This document shows positions 19,957 to 29,637 of a stretch of DNA of 60,314 bases, piece by piece. The position numbers and the translations under genes were made by a program. This stretch comes from Tatumella sp. JGM91 (GTDB lineage Bacteria > Pseudomonadota > Gammaproteobacteria > Enterobacterales > Enterobacteriaceae). The notes below the pieces were generated by a model, which did no database searches, was not told where the DNA came from, and saw nothing but the letters and a program-made list of their open reading frames with translations. The stretch's first letter is position 1; every line of letters begins with the position of its first letter. The DNA is taken from NCBI RefSeq assembly GCF_018257575.1, contig NZ_JAERJP010000021.1:1-60314 (forward strand), written 5' to 3'.

Positions 19957-20391
19957 TTAACCGCCCAGTTTCCCGGCCCAGCGCTGACAAGCCTGGTCAA
20001 GTAACTGATAGACAAATTCAAATGCTTCCATACTCTGCCGGTACGGATCGGGGATCTGTTTATTTTCCAGCCAGTGGCCGATTAACAGGGTTTTGCCGCG
20101 CGCTTCGGGGGCAATTCTGGTCACCTGTTCGATATGGTGTTTTTCCATTACCAGTATCAGGTCATACTGCCGCCCCAGCCGGCCGGTAAACTGGCGGGCT
20201 TTATGGCCCTGCAGCGATAACTGATGCTGTCCGGCGACAGCAATCGCTGAGCTATCGGCTTCATGATCAACCAATGCGCCGACCCCCGCAGAGTCAATTG
20301 TTTTGTCCGGTAACGCCTGACGCAGCAGCCGTTCGCCAATCGGTGAACGGCAGATATTACCGGTACAGACCACAAGTATTGAATTAAACAT
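19957..20391 (-). CDS. wzb: low-molecular-weight protein-tyrosine phosphatase
   Basis: Wzb dephosphorylates the tyrosine tail of Wzc, which is needed for polymerisation of high-molecular-weight capsule. The 144-residue protein has the P-loop VCTGNICRSP with nucleophile Cys9 and Arg15, and a DPYRQ segment near residue 115 with the general-acid Asp. Length is normal. It lies between wza (4-base gap) and wzc (15-base gap), the standard wza-wzb-wzc order of group 1 and colanic/amylovoran clusters. Confidence 0.96.
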   Translation of the reverse strand: MFNSILVVCTGNICRSPIGERLLRQALPDKTIDSAGVGALVDHEADSSAIAVAGQHQLSLQGHKARQFTGRLGRQYDLILVMEKHHIEQVTRIAPEARGKTLLIGHWLENKQIPDPYRQSMEAFEFVYQLLDQACQRWAGKLGG

Positions 20392-20395
20392 AATT

Positions 20396-21529
20396 TTACC
20401 AGGTCCTGATATAACGTGCGGTTTCTGTCATATCATGTACGCCGGTAATAGTCGGTACCAGCTGAGAAATCACCCGGTTCCAGCGGACAATCGGAGCGGT
20501 AGTCACATAGACAATATCGTACGGCTGTAACTGGAATTCGGTAGACAACACCATAGTGGAAGCATCTTTGGCATTCAGCTGGTAGATATTAGCGATACGT
20601 CCGCCTTTATCTTTAGGGATCTGGCGGATAACGAAAATCCCTGAGGCATCGGCATATTGCTGATTAATACCGTCAGAGCTGCCAAGGGCTTCGGCCAGGG
20701 TCATACCACTGCGATCCATTTTCAGGGTGCTCTGTTTGCCGACTTCTCCCATCACAAAGACTTTCTGGTCGTCGTTCCGCGGTACAAACAAAATATCGCC
20801 CGGATAGAGCAGCCGGTTTTCTAACAGATCCCCTTTCTGCATCAGGGCCTGCAGTGACAGCACAATGTCTTTACCGTTATGGGTCAGTACCACATGCCGC
20901 CAGTCCGCATCGGCCGATAATCCGCCGGCCGCATTAATCGCATCCATAATGGTTAACGGCACATTGGTAATCGCCTGCTGGCCGGAGCGGGTCACCTCAC
21001 CGGTGACATAGGCTTTCTGGGAACGGAAAGCCGCCACACTGACATCCACCTGCGGGCTTTCGATATAGGTCGCCAGCCGGCGGGCAATTTCCACCCGTAC
21101 CTGGTCGAGGGTTTTACCGGCCACATACACTTTACCGATATAAGGGTAGAAAATAGTGCCGTCAGCCCCGACCCAGTTACCGGTATCACTGGCACTGCGG
21201 TAGGTGCCGGCCGGGGTGGTCAGTTCCGGGTGGTCATAAACGGTAATCATTAATACATCGCCGCGGCCGATATGGTACTGGTAGCTGCTCAGCAGGCTGT
21301 CGAGCTGCGGGTTAGGCTGGGCCAGTATCGGTGCCGGACGCAGCTGGTCGATCAGGTCCGGGGTCATCGGGTAGACATTTACCAGTTTATCCCAGTCATA
21401 GTCACTGTCCGGCAGTTCCACCACATTTTTACGCAGGCTGTTCAGCCCCTGGCCGGGGATCATGGTACAACCGCTCAGCAGCCCCACCAGGGCTGCCGCG
21501 GCTGTCAGTTTCAGTACGGTTGTTTTCAT
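20396..21529 (-). CDS. wza: outer-membrane polysaccharide export lipoprotein
   Basis: Wza forms the octameric outer-membrane channel through which the capsule exits, docked on Wzc. From the ATG at 21529 (377 residues; a TTG one codon earlier is the alternative) it starts with a signal peptide ending in the lipobox LLSGC, so Cys21 should be lipidated. The polysaccharide export domain ([20 protein letters not shown]) and the SLBB-type repeats ([29 protein letters not shown]) follow. The C-terminal helix region ends in RYIRTW. It is preceded by wzi with a 114-base gap. Confidence 0.96.
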   Translation of the reverse strand: MKTTVLKLTAAAALVGLLSGCTMIPGQGLNSLRKNVVELPDSDYDWDKLVNVYPMTPDLIDQLRPAPILAQPNPQLDSLLSSYQYHIGRGDVLMITVYDHPELTTPAGTYRSASDTGNWVGADGTIFYPYIGKVYVAGKTLDQVRVEIARRLATYIESPQVDVSVAAFRSQKAYVTGEVTRSGQQAITNVPLTIMDAINAAGGLSADADWRHVVLTHNGKDIVLSLQALMQKGDLLENRLLYPGDILFVPRNDDQKVFVMGEVGKQSTLKMDRSGMTLAEALGSSDGINQQYADASGIFVIRQIPKDKGGRIANIYQLNAKDASTMVLSTEFQLQPYDIVYVTTAPIVRWNRVISQLVPTITGVHDMTETARYIRTW

Positions 21530-21643
21530 CAATTTATTTCATCAGTTAAAAGTAGACACTGCTGACTGTTGCCCTTCCGCGGCGGATACTGCGGGCCTCC
21601 CTGCCCCGGCCGCCTGATACGGCCATACAACGTCAGTGATTAG

Positions 21644-23137
21644 TTACAGCTGAAACGGGATTTCCAGTGCCGCGCTGGCACCTAAATCGTTATTATCACT
21701 ATGGCTGGCATCGGTATACCAGCTACTCAGATTCAGCCGTACCGATTTATAGACTGCGCCTCCCCAGCCCAGCTGTACCCCTTTCAGGGTATCCGCATGG
21801 GGGAAGGCACGGTTAATACGCTGATTTTCCGGGTTTACTCTGGCGTAGAACATACGCACACTCCAGCGCTGGTTATCTTCGGTGACCAGCTCGGTTTTCG
21901 CCGCCAGTAACCGGCCATCGCCCCCCAGGCTGTCGCCCAGCGGATAACCCTGCTGGTAGTAACCGTCTTTATAGATATGGTGGGTATAACTGTAGTTGGT
22001 GCGGCTCATATCAGTACGGGTATCATGGCCTTCCAGATACCAGTTAACCGCATTTTTCCCCAGGCTCTGATGCCCTTCGATCCCCAGCAGGTACATATTC
22101 GACGACGGCAGTTTACCGGCTTCGTCTTCCCCAATCAGCTGACCGTAGATACTGACCGGGATACCGAGGGTCGGTTCCAGTTTCAGCCGGGCATCAAACC
22201 CGGCCAGCTGGTTACCCGGCTCGTTAGGGTCATTGGCGGTGGTATTGTCATTACCGGCAAAACCGTCCCAGAAATTATTTAACGACTGAGGACGTCCTTC
22301 GCCGCCCCACTGCATTATCCGGCTGGCTCCCAGTTCCAGTGACTGCCACGGGGAAACACTGAGGCGCATACCGATAATCTTTGTATGGGGCACTGCCGTA
22401 TACTGGGCTTCCTGGGCGGCAGAGATCTGGTACTGCCACGGGCCGACCCAGTTCAGCCACCAGATATCCGGGGCGGTCTGGCGGTCACGCTGTAACATAA
22501 ATCCGGTCAGTGGCCGGGCGGCATCAGAGCGGATTAGGCTGCCTTCGTTACCCGGCCCCCACCACTGGGGAGTCTGACCAAAAGACAACCACTGGCCCCA
22601 GATTTTTACCGCAGCGTAGCTGTTATTCAGGTTGGCGCGGGAAGGCGACTGGATCTGTTCTCCCGCTTCAAGGTTGCCCTGCAGATTAATGTCCCACCAG
22701 TCACCGCTGTTGCTGGAGATTACCGATAACCGGTTATCGGCAGTTACTGACTGTGCAAAGGCTTTCGGCTGGCCGGAACCACCGGTCGAGGTATATCCGT
22801 TGATCCGCACATCCGATTTCAGGGTCCGCAACCGTTGCTGTACCCGCTCAATCGCCAGTTGTTCCGAAGAATAGGCCGGATGGGCTTTCTCCAGTGCGGC
22901 TTCTATTGCATCTTCACTCAGGGGCCAGGTGCTGAGGCTAAGGCGGATCACCCCGCGGTCTGCCAGCCAGCTGAGGTCAGAACGTAAATCACTGTCCGGT
23001 AATACCAGGCCACCGGCAAAGCTGCTGGCGGCCGGCAGTAGTGCCAGCCCGACCATCATCGCCATCAGGCTTTTTTTTGCTCCGCGACGGGGATGGGCTG
23101 GCGGCGTCTGTTCAGCCTTGCTTAAGGCGTTGTGCAT
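21644..23137 (-). CDS. wzi: capsule assembly outer-membrane protein Wzi
   Basis: Wzi is an 18-stranded beta-barrel that acts as a lectin anchoring group 1 capsule to the cell surface. The 497-residue protein has a long, positively charged leader followed by a hydrophobic stretch (LMAMMVGLALLPAASSFAGG), hence a signal peptide cut near residue 41. Diagnostic segments are LSWLADRGVIRLSLSTWPLS, GYTSTGGSG, and WWGPGNEGSLIRSDAARP. An internal ATG (MAMMVG) would give a shorter, more typical leader. It is the first gene after the JUMPstart element, as in the Klebsiella group 1 order wzi-wza-wzb-wzc. Confidence 0.92.
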   Translation of the reverse strand: MHNALSKAEQTPPAHPRRGAKKSLMAMMVGLALLPAASSFAGGLVLPDSDLRSDLSWLADRGVIRLSLSTWPLSEDAIEAALEKAHPAYSSEQLAIERVQQRLRTLKSDVRINGYTSTGGSGQPKAFAQSVTADNRLSVISSNSGDWWDINLQGNLEAGEQIQSPSRANLNNSYAAVKIWGQWLSFGQTPQWWGPGNEGSLIRSDAARPLTGFMLQRDRQTAPDIWWLNWVGPWQYQISAAQEAQYTAVPHTKIIGMRLSVSPWQSLELGASRIMQWGGEGRPQSLNNFWDGFAGNDNTTANDPNEPGNQLAGFDARLKLEPTLGIPVSIYGQLIGEDEAGKLPSSNMYLLGIEGHQSLGKNAVNWYLEGHDTRTDMSRTNYSYTHHIYKDGYYQQGYPLGDSLGGDGRLLAAKTELVTEDNQRWSVRMFYARVNPENQRINRAFPHADTLKGVQLGWGGAVYKSVRLNLSSWYTDASHSDNNDLGASAALEIPFQL

Positions 23138-23439
23138 CAGTGCTGTCTCCTCTCCTGTCCCGCGGGCCGCACAAACTGAAGGGTATTCCGGGCCTGCAGC
23201 AGGTAAAATATAAGCTATAATGAAGTCATGTCTGTTCTTAGTATCAGAATGCCGGACAATCCGACAGGTCGCCGGCGGGGACTACTGCCGGTGATTATTC
23301 GCGGTCATAATCGTCACTGTGATGCTCCGGTAACAGGCTCTGCCGTGGCAGACTGATATGTTCCGGAAGCCTGAAGATAGCAAAGATTACTGATCAGAAA
23401 GCGTTTTATTCACAAAATCATTCAAAAATATTTTACAGG

Positions 23440-23477
23440 CACGCTACCGCCCCTGGCTTGCAGCTACCAGTGCACTG
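23440..23477 (-). promoter_or_regulatory. JUMPstart element with ops site for RfaH
   Basis: Read on the minus strand, this 38-base stretch closely matches the JUMPstart consensus and ends in the ops sequence GGCGGTAGCGTG (23451-23440). Ops pauses RNA polymerase and recruits RfaH, which prevents early termination in long polysaccharide operons. It lies about 300 bases before the wzi start and marks the beginning of the whole locus. Transcription must start upstream, between about 23480 and 23888. I could not pick a convincing promoter there. The 23138-23439 leader otherwise shows no clear feature. Confidence 0.93.
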
Positions 23478-23888
23478 TACGCAGGACAGCAACTTCCGCG
23501 GGCAGATGCCCTGCGCAAATGGGGTTATATGGCGCATTGCGGAACCAGTTCCGGGCGCAATCGCGGATAATTTCTCAACAATTGCTAAATCATTCCAGCA
23601 ATATTTGCCAATTATTAAGAAATAATCAGGCTAAATATATAGATAAATTCCGGGTTTTTTACTGTTGCTGACAATTAAGCCTGCCTGTGGTTTCGGGCAG
23701 CCTAAACGCGGCCGTTTCCGCACCGGAAAAATAAGAAGTCTTCAGGTAAAGGATAGATTAACGCTGCTGAAATAATCAGTTGTGAGGCGGAGTTGTCAGT
23801 AATGAGGCACGGCAGAGAGTGAACCGGGGCCGGGCGGCAAAGTGCAGTCCTGCCAGTGACGGTGAAGGGAGCAGTCTGGTGCCGCTGT

Positions 23889-23915
23889 AAAAACGCCCGG
23901 CACTGGCCGGGCGTT
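23889..23915 (-). terminator. intrinsic terminator of lysS
   Basis: AACGCCCGG and CCGGGCGTT form a perfect 9-base stem with a 6-base loop (23892-23915), followed on the minus strand by TTTTT. It lies 36 bases after the lysS stop and separates the prfB-lysS operon from the polysaccharide locus. Confidence 0.88.
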
Positions 23916-23950
23916 AAAAGCTGACAAGATGACTGTCCGCTGACGCGGAA

Positions 23951-25471
23951 TTATTTGCTTTCCGGGCGCAGGGCCGGGAACAGGATCACATCACGGATGG
24001 TGTGGCTGTCGGTAAACAGCATTACCATCCGGTCAATACCGATACCCAGTCCGGCGGTTGGCGGCAGACCATGTTCCAGGGCGGTCACATAGTCTTCATC
24101 ATAGAACATGGCTTCGTCATCACCGGCGTCTTTGGCATTAACCTGTTGCCGGAAACGTTCCGCCTGGTCTTCCGCGTCATTCAGCTCTGAGAAGCCGTTA
24201 CCGATTTCCCGTCCGCCGATAAAGAACTCAAAACGGTCAGTGATTTCCGGGTTCTGGTCATTACGGCGTGCCAGCGGCGAAACCTCGGCCGGATACTCGG
24301 TAATAAAAGCTGGCTGAATCAACTGGCTTTCGGCGGTTTCTTCGAAAATTTCCGTCACCACACGGCCCAGCCCCCAGCTTTTCTCAACCTTAATCCCCAG
24401 TGAACCGGCAATTGCCACCGCTTTATCAAAGTCATCCAGATCGCTGAGTTCGGTCTCCGGACGGTACTTTTTAATCGCTTCACGCATGGTCATGCGGGCA
24501 AACGGCTGACCAAAATCAAACACCTGATCACCGTAGGTGACTTTGGTATGGCCGAGTACTTTCTCTGCCAGGGTACGGAACAGGCTTTCGGTCAGTTCGA
24601 TCAAATCGTTGTAGTCCGCATAGGCCATATAGAGTTCCATCATGGTGAACTCAGGGTTATGGCGCGGCGAAATACCTTCGTTACGGAAGTTACGGTTAAT
24701 TTCGAAAACCCGATCAAAACCGCCCACCACCAGCCGTTTCAGGTACAGTTCCGGGGCAATACGCAGGTACATATCAATGTCCAGCGCATTATGATGGGTA
24801 ATAAACGGACGCGCAGATGCGCCACCGGGGATCACCTGCATCATCGGGGTTTCCACTTCCATAAACTGACGCTCCACCATAAACTGGCGGATCGCGGCCA
24901 TGATTTTTGAACGTACCCGGAAGGTGTCCCGCGACTGCTGGTTAGCAATCAGATCCAGATAGCGCTGACGGTAACGGGTTTCCTGGTCCGCCAGGCCGTG
25001 GAATTTGTCCGGCAACGGGCGTAATGCTTTGGTCAGCAGACGCAGTTCTGTACAGTGGATCGACAGTTCGCCGGTTTTGGTTTTAAACAGTTTACCGCGC
25101 GCCCCGAGGATATCCCCGAGGTCCCACTTTTTAAACTGCTCGTTGTAGTAACCTTCCGCCAGGTCATCACGCGATACATATAACTGGATACGTCCGCCGG
25201 TATCCTGCAGGGTGACAAAGGAAGCTTTCCCCATGATACGGCGGGTCATCATTCTGCCGGCCACGCTGACTTCGATTCCGGTGCTTTCCAGCTGTTCGCT
25301 GTCCTTATCATCAAACTGCTGGTGCAGCTGGTCAGACAGTGAATCACGACGGAAATCATTCGGAAATGCCACGCCGTTCTGGCGCAGGGCTGCCAGTTTC
25401 TCACGACGACTTTTCAGTTCGTTATTGAGATCCTGACTGGCATCCGTTTGCTGTGGTTGTTGTTCAGACAT
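23951..25471 (-). CDS. lysS: lysyl-tRNA synthetase, class II
   Basis: LysS charges tRNA-Lys. The 506-residue protein has the N-terminal OB-fold anticodon-binding domain ([22 protein letters not shown]) and the class II motifs: motif 1 around [16 protein letters not shown], motif 2 [20 protein letters not shown], and motif 3 [13 protein letters not shown]. Length equals that of E. coli LysS (505). It lies 9 bases after prfB, the usual prfB-lysS operon, and ends in a strong intrinsic terminator. Confidence 0.98.
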   Translation of the reverse strand: MSEQQPQQTDASQDLNNELKSRREKLAALRQNGVAFPNDFRRDSLSDQLHQQFDDKDSEQLESTGIEVSVAGRMMTRRIMGKASFVTLQDTGGRIQLYVSRDDLAEGYYNEQFKKWDLGDILGARGKLFKTKTGELSIHCTELRLLTKALRPLPDKFHGLADQETRYRQRYLDLIANQQSRDTFRVRSKIMAAIRQFMVERQFMEVETPMMQVIPGGASARPFITHHNALDIDMYLRIAPELYLKRLVVGGFDRVFEINRNFRNEGISPRHNPEFTMMELYMAYADYNDLIELTESLFRTLAEKVLGHTKVTYGDQVFDFGQPFARMTMREAIKKYRPETELSDLDDFDKAVAIAGSLGIKVEKSWGLGRVVTEIFEETAESQLIQPAFITEYPAEVSPLARRNDQNPEITDRFEFFIGGREIGNGFSELNDAEDQAERFRQQVNAKDAGDDEAMFYDEDYVTALEHGLPPTAGLGIGIDRMVMLFTDSHTIRDVILFPALRPESK

Positions 25472-25480
25472 GGGGTTTCC

Positions 25481-26579
25481 TTATAAACCTGCTTTTAAAC
25501 TTGCTTCAATAAACCGGTCCAGGTCGCCATCCAGTACTGCCTGGGTATTGCGTGTTTCCACGCCGGTACGCAGATCTTTAATCCGCGAATCATCCAGTAC
25601 ATAAGAACGGATCTGGCTGCCCCAACCGATATCGGATTTGTTATCTTCCAGCGCCTGTTTTTCGGCATTCTTTTTCTGCATTTCCAGCTCGTATAACTTG
25701 GCCTTCATCTGCTTCATTGCCTGGTCTTTGTTTTTATGCTGGGAGCGGTCATTCTGACACTGAGTGACAGTATTGGTCGGAATATGGGTAATACGCACCG
25801 CAGACTCGGTACGGTTAACGTGCTGACCACCGGCCCCGGAGGCGCGGTAAACGTCAATCCGCAGGTCGGCCGGGTTAATGTCGATATCAATATCGTCAGA
25901 CACTTCCGGATAGACAAACGCCGAGCTGAAAGAGGTATGACGGCGACCGCCGGAGTCAAACGGGCTTTTACGTACCAGACGGTGCACCCCGGTTTCGGTA
26001 CGCAGCCAGCCGAACGCATATTCGCCGGAGATACGGATAGTGGCTGATTTGATACCAGCCACATCGCCATCCGACTCTTCGATCACTTCAGTTTTAAAGC
26101 CTTTATCTTCGGCCCAGCGCAGGTACATCCGCAGCAGCATACTGGCCCAGTCCTGGGCTTCGGTGCCGCCGGAACCGGCCTGCAGATCGATATAACAGTC
26201 AGCGCTGTCGTGCTCACCGGAGAACATACGGCGGAATTCCAGTTCGGCCAGCTTTTTGTCCAGATCGTCCAGTTCAGCAACTGCTTCGTTGAAGGTCTCT
26301 TCGTCGTCCGCTTCCACTGCCAGGTCCAGCAGGCCGCTGACATCTTCCAGCCCCTGTGCCAGCTGGTTCAGGGTGTTGACTATGGCTTCCAGTGAGGAAC
26401 GCTCTTTACCCAGCGCCTGAGCGCGTTCAGGTTCGTTCCAGACATCGGACTGCTCTAGTTCAGCATTAACTTCTTCGAGACGCTCATTTTTAGCATCGTA
26501 GTCAAAGATACCCCCGAAGCACATTACTGCGCTCAGAGAGGTCCTGGATACGGTTTCTTACCGGATTAATCTCAAACAT
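25481..26579 (-). CDS. prfB: peptide chain release factor 2, expressed by programmed +1 frameshift
   Basis: RF2 releases peptides at UGA and UAA. The gene starts at ATG 26579 ([19 protein letters not shown]), reaches an in-frame UGA as codon 26 (26504-26502) and continues in the +1 frame as [12 protein letters not shown]. The product is 365 residues, the same as E. coli. The body has the GGQ motif ([17 protein letters not shown]), and [10 protein letters not shown] supplies the SPF tripeptide for UGA reading. The frameshift lets RF2 regulate its own synthesis. A conventional ORF call would miss the first 25 codons. It is followed by lysS after 9 bases. Confidence 0.97.
26501..26516 (-). promoter_or_regulatory. 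RF2 programmed +1 frameshift site
   Basis: The mRNA reads CGG GGG UAU CUU UGA C. The slippery CUU followed by the poorly recognised UGA-C stop context, with a G-rich Shine-Dalgarno-like stretch three bases before CUU, is the classic prfB recoding signal. The E. coli version has AGG in place of the first CGG, so the internal Shine-Dalgarno is slightly weaker here. Confidence 0.95.
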
Positions 26580-26745
26580 GGCTTTAGATGTCTTTAGTTA
26601 GAGTAAATATATGCACAGAAAGGACTGATTCTACCCTAAGAGAGGTTTTATAGGGAGTATTGAGGTCAAAAATTCCCTTACTTGATGCCCGTAGCAGACA
26701 ATTAAGCTGGCCATGGGCACGAATAACTACAATTGGTGAATAATA

Positions 26746-27741
26746 TCAGACTGAGATTTTTTTCAGGTGCTCGTCAACCATCGCGGCTGTTTTTTTCCAG
26801 CTATAACGAGTTGCATTCACCAAACCTTTAGCTTTAAGTTCTGCAACCAATTCCGGCTCAGTAAAAATCCGTGTAATAGCCTCAGCTATTTGCTGGGTAT
26901 CTTCTGCATTTGTCAGTAATGCGGCTCCGCCAGATACTTCAGCCAGAGACGTGTTATCTGCCGTAATTACAGGAACAGCACTGGCCATAGCTTCAATCAC
27001 TGGCAAACCAAAACCTTCGTAAAATGAAACAAAAATCAATCCTTTAGCCGTTCTGTATAACAAGGGCAGATCTTCTTCTGCTAAATACCCCGTAAAGACC
27101 ACCCTGTTCTGCAGGCCCAACTCTGCAATTTTTTCGGTAATAAAAGTATCTGCTTTGCCGGTAAAGACCAGTTTTATGCTTTCATCTATGTCTGCTTCTT
27201 TGAAAGCCTTAAGGGTTCCCGTTTCATTTTTATGACCTTTACGATTGCTGACACACAACAGATATTCAAAGTCATAATTCATACGGGCCCCTTCAGGGCT
27301 GAAATATTCAGAGACACCATTGCCTACATTGATCACTTTACCGGCAGGAATTCCAGCCCAGTCAATGATTCTTTGCCGTGAAAACTCTGAGACAGTAAAG
27401 ACATAGGCGGCCTGGCGGCAACCTCTTTTAATTACTGTATTATAAAAAATATGTTTAGATTTGCTGCTATTCTCCGGGCGATCAAGATGATTAAGATCAT
27501 GAATAGTAATCACAAACGGTACTTTTGTTACCAGAGGAGGAATATAGCCAGGGAAAAACATGACGGCATCTTTTATATCTTTAAGCGCTTTAGCTGATCT
27601 GAAGGTATCCAGTGGTGAAGCCGGATGCCCTTCCGGAGCCAATTCAGGATATTCATTCAACCGGTTAATCTGTTGATAAAATGTACCGATACCTCCCATA
27701 CCTTCCCAGCGAGGATCAATATAAATTTTATTATTTGGCAT
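26746..27741 (-). CDS. family 4 glycosyltransferase between recJ and prfB
   Basis: The ATG at 27741 gives 331 residues; an in-frame TTG lies four codons earlier. It is a GT-B retaining transferase. The N-terminal part has IYIDPRWEGMGGIGTFYQQI and FVITIHDLNHLDRP. The C-terminal donor domain has VVFTGYLAEEDLPLLYRTA and SFYEGFGLPVIEAMASAVPV (E-x7-E). This pattern is common in mannosyltransferases of O antigens and exopolysaccharides. It interrupts the normally adjacent recJ-prfB pair and has no polysaccharide gene beside it, but the capsule locus begins only 3.3 kb away on the same strand. It may supply a missing linkage for that polymer or act independently. Confidence 0.85.
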   Translation of the reverse strand: MPNNKIYIDPRWEGMGGIGTFYQQINRLNEYPELAPEGHPASPLDTFRSAKALKDIKDAVMFFPGYIPPLVTKVPFVITIHDLNHLDRPENSSKSKHIFYNTVIKRGCRQAAYVFTVSEFSRQRIIDWAGIPAGKVINVGNGVSEYFSPEGARMNYDFEYLLCVSNRKGHKNETGTLKAFKEADIDESIKLVFTGKADTFITEKIAELGLQNRVVFTGYLAEEDLPLLYRTAKGLIFVSFYEGFGLPVIEAMASAVPVITADNTSLAEVSGGAALLTNAEDTQQIAEAITRIFTEPELVAELKAKGLVNATRYSWKKTAAMVDEHLKKISV

Positions 27742-27900
27742 AAGATTATCCAATGATGTCAGCAGATGAACGTTAATAGGTGAAGTTTAATCAGCCGGAT
27801 AATCAGCAAAATAATGCCGAATATCAAAGCTTCTTTACAGGTTACTAAAGAAGTTCCGGATTTTCATCAAGTTACTTTCTGAAAGCTAATAGTCTATGCC

Positions 27901-29634
27901 TCATAATGCCCATAGGTGCTCGATAAGCAGCTGCAGATTACGCTGACCGCGGAATTCGTTAATATCCAGCTTATAGGCAATTTCGGCCTGTTGTACGCTG
28001 TTGTCCGGCCACAGGGCGGTATCAATATTAAAGGCGATACCATCCAGTAACGGACCGCCGCCCACCGGTTCGAGCATCAGTTTCAGGTGGCGTTCGCCCA
28101 CCAGCCGTTGCCGGAGGATGCGGAATTGACCGTCAAACAACGGTTCCGGGAAAGCCTGCCCCCAGGGCCCCGCTTCACGCAGTATTTCCGCCGTCTGCAG
28201 GCTGAGTTGATGGCCGGATAATTCACCGTCAGACCAGACCACGCCCTGCAACTGCTGCTCATCCAGCCATTCACCGGCCAGCTCTGCAAATGCCTGGCGG
28301 AAGTGTTCAAACTGGTCTTCATTCAGTGACAGGCCCGCCGCCATGGCATGGCCGCCAAATTTCAGCATCATCCCCGGGTGCAGCGTGTCCAGCCGTTCCA
28401 GTACATCACGCAGATGCAGCCCGCTGACCGAACGGCCGGAACCTTTCAGGGTTCCGTCGCCGGCCGGGGCAAAAGCAAATACCGGCCGGTGGAAACGCTC
28501 TTTCAGACGCGAGGCGACAATGCCGACCACGCCCTGATGCCAGCCAGGATGATAAAATGCCAGCCCGCCGGGCAGTTGCTCATCAGCCTGTTCCAGCGAA
28601 TCACACAGGCTTAATGCTTCGGCCTGCATCCCCTGTTCTATCTGTTTACGGGTCTGGTTCAGGGCATCTAATTCACTGGCCAGCATCCGCGCCTGTTGGG
28701 TGTCGTCGCACAGCAGCAGGGAGACCCCGACAGACATATCGTCGAGCCGCCCGGCCGCATTTAAACGCGGCCCGAGGGCAAAACCAAGATCACTGGCGAC
28801 CAGCCTGGCCGGTTGCCGGTTTGCCACTTCCAGTAACGCACGGATCCCCGGACGGCATTTCCCGGCGCGGATCCGTTGCAGCCCCTGCCAGACAAGGATA
28901 CGGTTATTGGCGTCGAGGGGAACCACATCCGCCACGGTACCGAGGGCCACCAGGTCGAGCAGCTCTGCGAGGTTTGGCACCGGCCGGTCACCGAACCCGC
29001 CGTGCTGACGCAGCCGCGCCCGCAGGGCCAGCATCAGGTAAAACGCCACCCCGACCCCGGCCAGCGAACGGGACAAAAAAGCACAGTCTCTGAGGTTAGG
29101 GTTAACGATAGCCGCCGCCGGCGGCAGGGTTTCCCCCGGCAGGTGATGATCGGTAATCACCACCGGAATACCGTACTGGCTGGCCAGTACCACCCCCGCA
29201 TGGGAGGAAATTCCGTTATCCACCGTCAGGATCAATTCCGCGCCGCGGGCCCGTGCCTGTTCCACCACTTCCGGACTCAGGCCATAACCGTCTTCAAAGC
29301 GGTTAGGGATCAGAAAATCAAGGTTTTCTGCCCCGAGGCTGCGTAACGCCAGCAGCGACAGGGCGGTGCTGGTGGCCCCGTCTGCATCAAAGTCACCGAC
29401 CACAATAATCCGCTGCCGGTCTGATATGGCCTGGTGCAGTAACGCGGCTGCCGTTTCTATCCCCGTCAGGCCCTGCCAGGGCAGTAACCCCGCGGCACTG
29501 CGATCCAGTTCGCTGGCCGAGTTTACCCCGCGCAGGGCATATAAACGGCGTAATAGTGCCGGCATTTCGGCCGGCAGTTGCGTTTCATCGGCCGGCTGGC
29601 GACGACGCAGTTGAGCAACATGTTTTCCGGCCAA
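27901..29634 (-). CDS. recJ: single-stranded-DNA-specific 5'-3' exonuclease RecJ
   Basis: RecJ degrades 5' ends of single-stranded DNA in mismatch repair and RecF-type recombination. The 577-residue protein is the usual length. DHH-family motifs are present: IIVVGDFDADGATSTAL, LTVDNGISSHAGV, VVITDHHLPG (the DHH triad) and LNAAGRLDDMSVG. The DHHA1 domain has LKFGGHAMAAGLSL, and a C-terminal OB-fold ends the protein. The start lies 3 bases after dsbC, giving the enteric dsbC-recJ arrangement. Downstream, a glycosyltransferase replaces prfB as the next gene. Confidence 0.97.
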   Translation of the reverse strand: MAGKHVAQLRRRQPADETQLPAEMPALLRRLYALRGVNSASELDRSAAGLLPWQGLTGIETAAALLHQAISDRQRIIVVGDFDADGATSTALSLLALRSLGAENLDFLIPNRFEDGYGLSPEVVEQARARGAELILTVDNGISSHAGVVLASQYGIPVVITDHHLPGETLPPAAAIVNPNLRDCAFLSRSLAGVGVAFYLMLALRARLRQHGGFGDRPVPNLAELLDLVALGTVADVVPLDANNRILVWQGLQRIRAGKCRPGIRALLEVANRQPARLVASDLGFALGPRLNAAGRLDDMSVGVSLLLCDDTQQARMLASELDALNQTRKQIEQGMQAEALSLCDSLEQADEQLPGGLAFYHPGWHQGVVGIVASRLKERFHRPVFAFAPAGDGTLKGSGRSVSGLHLRDVLERLDTLHPGMMLKFGGHAMAAGLSLNEDQFEHFRQAFAELAGEWLDEQQLQGVVWSDGELSGHQLSLQTAEILREAGPWGQAFPEPLFDGQFRILRQRLVGERHLKLMLEPVGGGPLLDGIAFNIDTALWPDNSVQQAEIAYKLDINEFRGQRNLQLLIEHLWAL

Positions 29635-29637
29635 AAG

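Noticed and set aside
23732-23745. TAAGAAGTCTTCAG as an RcsAB box upstream of the capsule locus
   Set aside because: Only the TAAGAA half matches the RcsAB consensus; the second half fails at most positions, and it lies more than 250 bases before the JUMPstart element. Too weak to annotate.
28557-29093. 178-codon plus-strand ORF opposite recJ
   Set aside because: Pro/Arg/Ala-rich translation typical of the antisense frame of a GC-rich gene; recJ is certain on the other strand.
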